NCBI GenBank assembly: GCA_963920665.1
Contig: OY987273.1
Span: 5,954,501 to 6,018,500 of the forward strand
DNA from: Straminergon stramineum
Lineage: Eukaryota; Streptophyta; Bryopsida; Hypnales; Calliergonaceae
Length of the DNA stretch: 64,000 nucleotides
Direction of reading: 5' to 3'
The position numbers and the translations under genes were made by a program. Below, piece by piece: positions 43,955 through 54,783 of the stretch (its first letter is position 1; each line of letters begins with the position of its first letter). The notes beneath the pieces are model-generated. The model ran no database searches. It saw only the letters and a program-made list of their open reading frames with translations, and had not been told where the DNA came from.

Positions 43955-45249
43955 ACCTATGACCGTGTCCCCTATAACTATGGATTTGTGCTAATTTCTT
44001 TTTCTTTGTCTTCAAATTGTTATAAACTGTAGACCAATACCTTCAAACTTTGGTATAAAGTTTGAGCACTCAATTCATCAACTACATAGAAATTATGTAA
44101 GATATTGCAAGTACACTAGATAGATGTCATTTTGGCAAAACTTTGTTGTGTTGTTTTGACTAGCTAAATTGATCATGTAAAACAATGACTTCTCACTCAT
44201 CCTCACAATGAGCTAAGTTTTGATGGGTTGCCATTGCTTTCAAATGCAATCATAATATGTCAAGAAGAATTTAACTAAGGTTGTTTTCCTTTGCCATCCA
44301 TAGGCTTTGTAGAAGTTGTAGTGGACCTTGTTCAATTACAAGTTTGAGAAAAATTAACTTTGTCTGATCATTGTGTCCAACTTCCTCTTTGTGCTTCTAA
44401 TTTTTTTCTCCTTCCAAATGTGGTATTTTAGTTCCAATGCCCTCAACTTCAAGTAATGTATTAAACGCTTTAGCCAATTTCTTAGGATCTTTGCTTCATC
44501 TGACAACTCTCAATTTTAACTCCCCTTTGAATGGACTAAATCTTGATGTATAGCCTCTGAATTACACTTTGTAGTTTGTCATTTGCATCCAAAAATGGAT
44601 AATGTTATTGCAAGCGGCATCAAATAAATTTTTCCCTCAGTTTTCGAACAATTGAAGCTAGTCAAGCCACTTGTTATGAACTATTTCCAACAAATTGTAC
44701 TAAAGATATTTCCTGCCATCTCTTCCAAAACTCAAATTCTTGGATTTCATCCATAAGTATATATAAGTTTGCACACTCTCTTTCATACCTGAATGATAAT
44801 AGTATTTAGAATTTGCAATGACTGCATATAGGTGTATTGTACAAAATAAATAAATTTAGAAACAATAAAATATAAGGGTTTATTATTATTATTGAAATGA
44901 GCACTACAAAGATTAGCCACCTTGTTTATAAGGGCATGAACCGACTTTCTTCACTCATCCACAAAATATATATATTTGTGTTTCACAGAATACAAAATGA
45001 GGTACCTCAAGGCAATTCAGAAACAACAATCTGATCCAACTGATGTGTTAAGGGGGCTCACAATACCCTTGTTTTTTATACCTTCCCCAACCTTCCACAA
45101 ATTTTTAAAAAAATCTATGGAGTCATTTCTATTCAAAAATCCTTTGATAGAGACTGAGCATGCGTATATGCAAAAAAAAATACACAATATTCTTTTACAC
45201 AACACACTTATAAAAAAGAGAAACAATTAAATAAATTCAAATTACATAG
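43955..45249. other. AT-rich stretch without a gene inside the 11-kb element
   Basis: No coding signal. The overlapping small frames at 44976-45230 on both strands have no motif. Confidence 0.45.
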
Positions 45250-47683
45250 TCACTTATCATTTGCATGAAGTCTCTCCACTGTTGGTCTCCAAAATGTCAA
45301 CCATTGGTCTATATGATGGAGTGCTTCTTCATTGGTAGCCCTTGACAACAACGACCATGACCAAATCGTTAGGTAATGTGTCTCTATCTCCTCTATGTTC
45401 CTTGAATCTTTGTATTGTTTGCTTTGTCTAATGTGTTGTTCTTGGAATGATTCCTTGATATGTTTTTGTATATGCTTTTGAAGAGAAATAGTCCAATGCA
45501 ACAAATAAGTCCTTTCATATTTTTTCATTTGCAGAGCCATTGCCATAAACATTATGGACTGTATTCCAAATGGCTATAGCACTATTTGCCATAAACACTA
45601 GAAGTTCGGGTGATCAACTACAAGTCGTGACATTATAATGTTTAAGCACCTCTAAAATTGAACCTAGATCTTGGTATCTTTGGATTGCATATCGCATATT
45701 GGAATGGTCATTACCTTCTTATACTCAACATTATACATGTGGCAAGTCATTGTAGTTCACTCCTTCACACACTTCACGTGGTCAAACATCATCCACGCAT
45801 TTTGTAGATTTCCATTGGGTTGCATGCACCTCACGAGGTACACTCCACTTCTAGTCTTTTAATGAACATCTTGAAAATATATACCTTTTTCTTTGCCTTG
45901 GCCACAGAAGACGCTATTGTGTATGAATTTAAACTATGACTTTTTCTTCATAGTCATGATGTAGCCAATGACACCTCCTCGATTATTTTAGCGATATGAA
46001 GATATGACATTTTGCATGTTGGGATTGCTCTACTAGAAGCAATCCATGACCTCTCCTAGTTCATCTGCCTTCAATATCTCATCTCTCTCTTTGATGTGAA
46101 ATAGATAGATTGTTAGGAATTCTTTACTAGCATAGGGAACAATTGCAGAGTTGGTGGCCATTAGAATTCTAGCCACTAGCTCCACAATGAATTCATAAAA
46201 TTTCTTCATGGAATTTTTATACATGCCCTTTGCAACATGATGAATGTGATCTCCAAAGTGAATAGTGACCCTATTCATTTTCGAATTATCACTATAGAAG
46301 TAGTACATCCTAGCCATTATATATATTGAGATACATTCATGTTATTTTATAGAGCTTGCAAACTAGAATCCAATCTTTGGGAGGACTATTCCCTACTACA
46401 AAAGGGAAGGTTGTATAACTAGTCTACTCTGTTTTGTTATGTTTAGAAGCCATTTTCAAGTAATCACATTTTAGATATTTACAAGCAAGATGACCAATGT
46501 TGTATGATTTATGGAACTTTAGGATGTTGGAGTTCTAAATATTCTTTGTCATCAACTTGCACCATGGATGTCCATTGTACCGCTTGTCCATCCCTTCAAA
46601 ATTATGAGCCGTAGAAGATGAAGAAGATGAGCGACATGGAGGCAATTCAAAGATGACATCCTCGTTAAATATTGGTGGAATGAACTATATACCATGGTGT
46701 TTGACGATGTTTAGATCCATAGTGGACAATTTGTTCTTGGAGTGGTGCACATTGGCTAGTCTTTTCAAACACTCCATTATGCTTATTTGGTTGATTGGAT
46801 GTGGATGCAACGAAGGATGGGACAATAAAGACTATGCATGACTATTGGATGAGGTGTTGAAAGTAGAGTTTACAATTGCAAGCTTATTCAATATAATCTC
46901 AATATGTCTTGATTGCTTCTAAAGCATCAAGTAAAGGGACTTTCCTTCTAATTTGCTCGAAAGCTCTATGATAGAATCTAATTTGTTAAGCTTCATTGCA
47001 TGTAAAATGATATTATTAAGAAGTACATGAGGTACTTCATGAGGAGGACTAGTTGAGATTGCATGAGTAATGTATCACACATCAATTGTTGAATTATTTC
47101 ATTGGTGACTTAGTATCTTAGATGACAAAGTCAACATCGATAGAGGAAGTCTATAAACTTTGTAGTTCTCCAAAGCAAGGTATCAAAAATGCCCTTTCTC
47201 TTCCACTCACTTCACAACAAAAACAAATTGTTGTAGTTCACCTTACTCCAACTTCCTTTTTTCTTCAACACAAATAGAAGATTCCACAAATCTAAGGGAG
47301 ACATGGAGTTGGTGGCTCATTATTCTAAAACATCCTCTATTATCTACTAGAAAGACAAGAGGAATATCATGACCATCTACTTGGATGCAAGCCAATGAAA
47401 AATCACGTAGGTAGGGAATAGGAAAAATAGAGCCAATCAACATTTGAAGTATTGCATTGGAGAATTGAACTTTGTTAAGTACTATAACATATTGGTTTTG
47501 TTGACTAACAATTATGGGGAAAGATTGCACAATAGAAAGTAGTGGTTCAATATTACTCTTCACTATAGAAACAAATCTCATGCTACCATTTACATCCTCA
47601 TTGATGAACTTATTGTAAAAGAAATTTGAGACCACAATGGTGGCTGAGTCAAGTACATTTGAAGTAAAATTATAGTGCACCAA
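45250..47683 (-). pseudogene. MULE-like transposase gene, decayed
   Basis: Minus-strand pieces in order: an N-terminal block (47683-47243; FSLACIQVDGHDIPLVFLVD, unrecognised), KWVEEKGHFGYLALENYKVY, NGHPWCKLMTKNI, KSYNIGHLACKYLKCDYLKM (zinc-knuckle-like), VTIHFGDHIHHVAKGMYK, NSAIVPYASKEFLTIYL (46317-46033), VRCMQPNGNLQNAWMMFDHV, VEYKKVMTIPICDMQSKD, FMANSAIAIWNTVHNVYGNG and LLHWTISLQKH...QYKDSRNIEEIETHYLTIWS (45552-45250). The mid-to-late pieces follow the layout of plant MULE/FAR1-related transposases, with MxxDSA-type and LFHW blocks. Many stops and frameshifts. Such enzymes cut and move elements with long inverted ends, fitting the surrounding element. Family by eye. Confidence 0.55.
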
Positions 47684-48231
47684 GAATAATTATGATAGAT
47701 TCATCACTAGTATTGAAGTAGGATGGGAAAGTGAAGCGTAAAATATATTATAGGATTTACATGCAATTTTTGTGTTAGAAACATTGACTTTGCATTGAAG
47801 AAAATGTTGGATGACACACTTGTGAATTTCAATGTATGCATTTGTTAGCACTCTATTTGAAACCCAAAACCATAATGTTTGTAAAATGTCCACAAGAACC
47901 ACTCTTTAATACCATTTTTTGGATAGTTGTAGCTACATGTAGGCCATATATAGAATATCCATCAGATCTGATTGATACTCTCAAGGGAGTTGCATTGTTG
48001 CAATCATCCTTGAAAATCATACTCGAGAATGGTACTCCCATTTGCAAATGTCAATTTTGCCACAGTGATGCCATGCATTTGTTGAATGGAAGACGATATC
48101 ATTGAAATTTAGAAAGTCTATGTTAATGTATTCACGGTGCTTCATTAGATGCATGTGGTGAGTATCTGTTGTACATTCGATGCACATTCATCTCAAGTGA
48201 CATCAATTCAGTGTTGGTCATGGGTTTAGGG

Positions 48232-48577
48232 TTAAACAATTCAAGAGTTTGACGAACATAACATCCAATATATTTGGTAGATCCCTTTCTCTGTCTAATA
48301 AATCCAACTTTAAGGTTGACTTTCAAATAAAATAATCTCTATTTCCGATCTTGATATGTTAAAGTTTCATTTTATTGAAGTGTCTCAATTTAATTAACAC
48401 TTATTGCATTCTAAGTTTTAGGTCATAATAAAAGTAAGATTAGGAAATTGTCTTAGTTGTCTTATTAGACAATCATGTCCAGTAAGGCCCTATTTATTTG
48501 ACACTTGTCTTATACGACATGCAATACTAGACGAACAATACAACACCATAAACCCAAAATGCGTCCAATGGAACAAC
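48232..48577. mobile_element. GTTGTTC small inverted-repeat element, copy 2
   Basis: Matches 23642-23999 through AACTTTAAGGTTGACTTTCA, TTTCATTTTATTGAAGTGTC and ACACTTGTCTTATACGACAT, ending TGGAACAAC. It is nested in the 11-kb element beyond the 5' side of the transposase remnant. Confidence 0.65.
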
Positions 48578-48599
48578 TTTGGCATAAGTGCCATGCATC

Positions 48600-51100
48600 T
48601 ATTTACAAGAACCACTCATGGGTATTCCAATTAGGGGTAACTAGAACTAGCTTTTGAAGGTGAGTTAGATCTGACAGACCCTCCACAGATAGCTCTACCT
48701 ACTTCTAAAAGAGTTATTTACACATAATATTTAGGATTTTTTAAGAATTGCAAATCTAGTAGTAGCTAGAATTGTAAAAATAATAATGGTACAATTTTGG
48801 TAAAGGAATTCCAAAATGAATTGTTTTCCTAAAAAGAATATTAATGTAATCACAATGTGTGCTTTGTATTGATGGCACATACATGCCCACCCAAACCACA
48901 TCCAAATTGCATCCATTGTGGTGGAGTGCATTCCACCATAAGAAAACATAGTACAAAAAACAACACTCAAAATCCATTTATATAGGCCTATTAGGATTAC
49001 AATCAATTAATTCTTCAATTTACAACTATAATTTTGAAATCATGGGGAGTGTAATATATCATTTGAAAAGTCTTCAAAAGACCTTTCCAACATTATATTA
49101 CAATCCTGACCATTCCCCAAATTGCATTCACACCTACAAAAAAATGAACAAACCACCCTAGAGTACCATTTTGAGGGGTGGCTCTGGCCACTCCCCAAAG
49201 TTCAGTCGGATCTGACGGGCCTCTTAGGGGTCATAGTTGCTACCACCAAAATGGTACCCTAGAGTGGTTCATGTTGTTTTCGCAATTTGACTGCTATTTT
49301 TGGAATCATAAAGCGTGTAATATATCATTGGAAAGGACTTGACAAAACCTATCCAACGATATATTACACTCTTGACCATTCTCAAAATAGTAGTCAAAAT
49401 TTGCATAAAATGAACAAACCACCCTAAAGTACCATTTTCAGGGGTAGTGGCTGTGACACCTAAAAGGTCTGTCAGATTCGACGAGCCTCCCAAGGGACAT
49501 GGCTACTACCCCCAAAAATGGTACACTAGAATGGTTCTTATTGTTTCATATAGTTTTTGAATGCATTTTTTTGATTCATGGGGCATATAATGTATCATTG
49601 GCTGGTCAAATTTGACTAGTCTACTAAAGGTCACTACAACTACTCCCAAAAGCAGTACTCTAGAGTGGTTTGTGTTGTTTTCGCAATTTTTGACTGCGAT
49701 TTTTGGAATCACGGGGCGTGTAATATACCACTGGAAAGGTCTTGAGAATACCTTTCCAACGGTATATTACACGCCCCGAGATTTCAAAAATCGCAATCAA
49801 AAATTGCAAAAGACGAACAAACCACCCTAGCTACCGTTTTCAGGGGTAGCGGCTGTGACCTGTAAAAGGTCCGTCGGATCCAACAGGCCTCCCAGGGGTC
49901 ACTGCTGGTACCCCCCAAAATGGTACCTTGGAGTGGTTCTTGTTGTTTTTGCAGTTTCTGAATGCAATTTTTGGAATCACGGGCCATGTAACATACCATT
50001 GGAAAGGTATTCTCAATACCTTTCCAATGGTATATTATACGCCCTATGATTCCAAAAATCGCACTCAAAAACTGCAAAAGACGAACAAACCACCCTAGGT
50101 TACTGTTATCAGGGGTAGCAGCTGTGACCCATAAAAGGTCCGTCGGATCCAATGGGCCTCCCAAGGGTCACTGCTGGTACCCCCCAAAATGGTACCGTGG
50201 AGTGGTTCTTGTTGTTTTTGCAGTTTTTGATTGTGATTTTTGGAATCATGGGGCGTGTAACATATCATTGGAAAGGTCTTGAGTATATCTTTCCAACACT
50301 ATATTACAAGCCTCGTGATTCTAAAAATGACAATCAAAAATTGCAATAAATAAACAAACCACCGTAAGTTACTATTTTTAGGGGTAGCAGTTGTGACCCC
50401 TAGAAGGTCAATTGGATTTGACTAGCCTCCCAAGGGTAGTTGCAGCTATTTTCCAAAGTAGTATTTTGAAATGGTATTCCTTTTTTTTTAATTACAAATG
50501 TTTGTTATTGTGGACATGATAACGCCACACTATTGGTGAAGGAAATATGAATGTCAATGTGTTTATGGTACCATACTCGGTGTAGTTGTTGCCTACTTGG
50601 CTTGCATCCATTATAGGTGGCACCCATCCACCTTCTCAACTATTTGAGAGTATTACTTTTGGTAGTGAGCTAGAGAAACCCTTGGAGGGTTACTTGAATC
50701 CGACTAGTTCTCCAAGTTAAATTCCAACTCCCCGTAAAAGTGGTATCCTATAGTGGGTTCCTATCATTTTAAATTACGAGTTTTAGAAAGGCCACAATGA
50801 CGGCCCATACTTCTAGTGACGGATATTACAAATGATTTATTTTTGTAAAAGAATAGTCAATGTGTTGACAGTTTGTGGTCGATGTTGGTGCTTCATGATT
50901 GTTATGCAACCAATGTGCATCCTACATAGGTGGGGCAACTGGAGTGTACTTTCTTGAAGCCTTAAACAAACTACTCTAGGGTACAACTTTAAAGGGTAGC
51001 TGGAACTACCCGTAGAAGGTAAGACGGATCTGATTTGCCCTCTAAAGGTAGCTCCACCTACCCGTAGAAGAGGCACTCTTGTGTAGGGTTCATAATTCAA
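48600..51100. repeat. Tandem fold-back array, about 267-bp units made of two alternating palindromes
   Basis: The core units at 49040-50460 each contain a roughly 100-bp near-perfect hairpin (for example 49696-49795 and 49962-50063: ATTTTTGGAATCACGGGGCG, GTAATATACCACTGGAAAGG, short loop, then the reverse). A second palindrome alternates with it (ACCATTTT...AGGGGTAGC...GGTCCGTCGGATC...GGGCCTCCC...GGGGTCA...AAAATGGT). Hairpin centres at about 49078, 49345, 49745, 50012 and 50282 give a 267-270 base period, with one partial unit near 49590. Relatives of the second palindrome alone occur at about 48600-48720, 50640-50770, 50960-51090 and 52975-53075. The short frames listed by translation here are palindrome by-products. 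Confidence 0.85.
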
Positions 51101-51689
51101 TATTTGTTATGAATTGAGAATATGGTCATGGTGACACCACAAGTTTGGTGAAGGTGAAGACGAATTCTTCAACTTCTTGGTGTGTTGGATTTTGTTGACT
51201 CCAAGTAATTGGATTGTTTCAATACAAGTAGTGCGTAGTCACCACTGAAGCAACCCTTGATGAGGAACTTTAATAACAACTTGATTCTAAGTAATGGATC
51301 CTTTTTGAATTTTGATGCCCTTCATGTTCATGTTGCATCTGATATTGGAGTGTCAATTGTCATAAATCAGCATAGATTGCTCTTTGTTCATGAAAATTGG
51401 CCCAAAATGAGGGGTAGCTTACAATGACGAAAAAGATCTAGGCGAATTAGAATGGGTTATTTGAATTTCATTAGGTTTATTTCATCTCAAATATATGTTT
51501 TTATTGCATTCAATGATTAATACATCTTTGTAATAAGTCGAAAACATTGTTTAAAAAATAGATGCTTCTTGTGTATATTACAATCTCTATATTACAATCC
51601 CCATTGTTTATTAAATTTATTGTCCTACAAATTTTGATTTGCAACTTCAAACCAGATATTGTCATACTCTTGAAGCTACTTCTTTAAGG

Positions 51690-54012
51690 GGCCAAGTGCA
51701 ATTGTCACTGTTCAGGAGTTTGGGGGCCCTTCTCTACCTATGACTCTTATAGTCCTATAGATGCCAATGTTAAGATATTAGGAGATTCTTTGCCACAAAA
51801 AGCAAATTTGGTAAATGTGGGAGACATCTTGGATACTTATGATCATGCTTGTGATTGTTTAGAAGATCTATGTCTATGTCGGCTTAGTATTCAAATGACA
51901 TGCAAACGCAAGCAACCAATCTTTTCTTGTAAGAGTTTAGTAAGGAGTACAACTTTGATAAACAAACATTGATTTTAGTATCTAATCCATACTTTGAGGG
52001 CACTTGTAATTGTACTTGTAGTTTTGACAACAAATCCATCTTGGCACTTTGTAGACTTAGAATGCATTGTATTGAATACAATGAGAAATATTGAATTGGT
52101 CATGTAAGTGATGCGTAACATTAATAAGTAAGTACCCTAGTTACGTACTAATTTGACTTTGTTAATTGTGATTGTGTATTTAAACTTTACATGTTAGAAT
52201 TGCTATACAAAAAGTTTATTAAAAATCATTGTTTGAATTGCAGATCCAGAGAGGACTCCCATGTGAAGACGAATTTGGTTCACACCTTGTAATGGATTCA
52301 AAAATGTAGCTTCATATTGATTGTTGGTGGAGCGATTCATTAATATACTCAAGTCATAGGAAGTGAAGTGATGTGGTTCCCAGAGTGTAAAGATGACTTA
52401 ACACTCAATGCCAGTGGAGGTCTTTACTTCATTTTTTTCAAGGTGAGACATACAAATAGTGTTTATGTCTTTTCATTTAATTGTGATGTTGTGTAAAATT
52501 TGATGTCTTAAATTGTTTCTTGATTGAAATGACATTTATTTTCAACAACAACAAATAGCATTAGCAATAGATGTTACAATCCAAAAGTATACTGAAGTGA
52601 CACCATTTGAAGAGAAGAGTGATTTTGGAGTTGCTAATGCCTTGAGGGCGGGAGCTAGAGACAAGGTCATAAAACTGTACATGAAGATGATTAAACTACT
52701 TGTAGTGGCCAATCTTGCTCATGGTCCTAGTTTTTTTGAGGAGGTAGGTACATGTATGAATACAATGAATTCCTTGTTGTTGTTGTATTTTGAATTTGAT
52801 GTTTGGTATGAAAAGAGTTCTTTGTTGTCCTCTAGGTGGTTTGAAGAGTTCTCTTTGAGAATATTCATTTGTTTTAGCACTCTAACAAGTCTTTTATATA
52901 TGAATTAGTCTTGACATTGTGAGCTATAATTTGTGGCTGGAGGTAATGGTTCACTTAGATTACTATAAGAAATGAAGTTAGGGACCAATTTTAGGGGTAC
53001 CTAGAGATACACTTAGAACCTCTATCAAATCCAATTGAGGTTTTGAAGGTACCTCTAGGTACCCTCTAAATTGGGTCTCAATTCTTTCCATTTTTTTTCC
53101 AAGATGTTTTCATAGTTCTAAGATTGATATTGTTGCCAAAATATTTCTTTATTAAGTTCTTTCCATTGTTGGTAATATTCTCAATCTTTATTTATTATAT
53201 GTAATAATGTAGGAATCATTTTGCCTTGCTTTTGAAGTTCCAAACTTGTTTCTAATGACGATTCATTTATTTCTTGTAGTTACTTCAAGCTTGAGTTTGA
53301 AGCAAAAGGTACAATCACTCGGAAAGATCTTCCTTCATTCTTGTCTACATGGTTGGACTATAGTTTAGCAGCGTGCATGTATACTTCAAACCAACTTTGC
53401 ACCTACACAATAGCTCATCTCAGTGGTGGAGGGTAGTACTTGGATTGCAATGTCACCTTAATTCATTTGTTGGAGGTAAAGCTATAGAAATCCTTTGATG
53501 ACGTCGATGATATTGACTTGGAGGTTGATGAGTTTGCAAGACTTATAGACAAAGAAAAGAAGAGGGGAATTGTGAGGAGGGATGCTAATGATAAGAAGAA
53601 TGAAGCTCGGGTTCTAGATATTTTGATTGTGAAGGGAAAACAAATGGAGCAATTGGCGAAATTGCTAGAGAAAGAGAAGGAAGAGAAGGCCAAGGGCTAA
53701 GGCATAAAAATGTCCAATGGTGGTGTCTTAGTTCGAGCATCTTCTACATTGGACCAAGGCTCTCAAATGCAAGGTGGATCTCAAAGTGGAGTGAAGAGGA
53801 AGGCAACACTCTAATAGGTGACTAAAGGTGTGATTGTTCATAGGATACAAGCTATTGTTTTCAATGAAGATGAGGTGGACAACACTGAAGAATTAATCCT
53901 CAACATCTCTGTGGAGGATCTCGTGGAGAATATGGAGCTTGAGACGCTGACGTGGTACACTAAGGTGATAGAGTTCTTGAAGAAGGTAAATGTTTTGGAT
54001 TCTAAATTGTAA
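51690..54012 (+). pseudogene. Unrecognised intron-bearing gene (coiled-coil C-terminus), broken
   Basis: Sense-like exons on the plus strand: about 51740-51960 (LPQKANLVNVGDILDTYDHA); about 52380-52443 (MWFPECKDDLTLNASGGLYF, then GTGAGA); about 52561-52743 (TPFEEKSDFGVANALRAGAR, KLYMKMIKLLVVANLAHGPS, then GTAGGT); and 53281-54012 after TTCTTGTAG. The last exon gives KGTITRKDLPSFLSTWLDY, a Glu/Lys-rich coiled coil (about 53500-53700) and VEDLVENMELETLTWYTKVI, ending at TAA 54010. In the last exon the frame is continuous but carries TAG (53434), TAG (53485), TAA (53698) and two stops near 53813. No known family recognised. It is opposite in strand to the transposase and within the same inverted ends, so it may be element cargo. 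Confidence 0.45.
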
Positions 54013-54700
54013 ATTCATTTATAAGGTCAATGACATGAATATTGTGTGGGTTGTTTATTGAATTTATTGAATACTATATGTTTGCAATTGTCAATAGGGA
54101 AGTCTTGCATAATAATGGTGTAGTAAAACTAGAGGCCGGGAGTGGACATCATGCTTTTTGATTGCTAAGAAAATTTGTTTGTATTAGAGGTGCCTTATCT
54201 TCCAATTGTAATGTTGTTGTGGAATTTAGAAGAGGAGTATTAGGGTCTTCAATCAACATATAGTTTTGCAGACATGCATATGTAGACCACAACTGCATGA
54301 TAATGTTTTATTCATGGTGTGCCTATACAAAAAATAATATTGTCATATTATGTCAGACATACAAAATGGTGAAAAAGAAGTGGATGGACATGAACTGTCT
54401 CTACATGCCTTCAACATTGGATGTCACTACCATGATAAGTTTTCTTGACTTTTTCAAGATTCATGCGTTCAATTTCATTATGTTTGGATTGTGTATTTTA
54501 TAGCTACATTGCTACATTTAGTGTGTTAAATTTTCATTTATACTTTTGCATTGTGTGATTGCTATCAAAATCAAGTACAATTGATTGTTGCAATGAAGAT
54601 CTTTATAACCTTGTTTGTATGCAACTTAAATTTTGGAAAAATGAACCTACATTTCTAGAAGAAAAAAATTACCTACACCCACGGTCATAGGTCCCCCATC
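54013..54700. other. Stretch without a gene inside the right end of the 11-kb element
   Basis: AT-rich; the 68-codon frame at 54297 (hydrophobic, Cys/Met-rich) has no recognised motif. Confidence 0.4.
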
Positions 54701-54783
54701 CATTTTTCTCCCCCAAAAAATTCCCGCTCACAAGTTCATAGGCTCATAGGCTCATGCTCACAGGCTTGCTTGCTAGCAACCTT

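Larger units (their letters stand above)
43792..54783. mobile_element. Possible 11-kb MULE-type element with related inverted ends
   Basis: The left end (AACAACGCTAGCATGTAAGC, 43792) and the reverse of the right end (AAGGTTGCTAGCAAGCAAGC, 54783) are related, and both match the ends of the 486-bp element at 57725-58210. Inside both ends, roughly 100-160 bases in, the words ACCTATGACCGTG recur in inverted orientation (43953 and about 54685), so the similarity extends inward. Contents: a MULE-like transposase pseudogene, a GTTGTTC repeat, a fold-back array and an intron-bearing cargo gene. I could not find a matching target duplication, so it may be a chimera of two elements. Confidence 0.45.

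Noticed and set aside
49269..50349. Several 65-126-codon frames on both strands
   Set aside because: All are read through the palindromic array; the same peptide words recur on both strands because the DNA is symmetric.
43792..54783. Firm call of a single 11-kb transposon
   Set aside because: The ends are related but the flanks (ACAATCTACC and GTTTAAAAGAA) do not match, so no target duplication supports one insertion event; kept as a candidate only.
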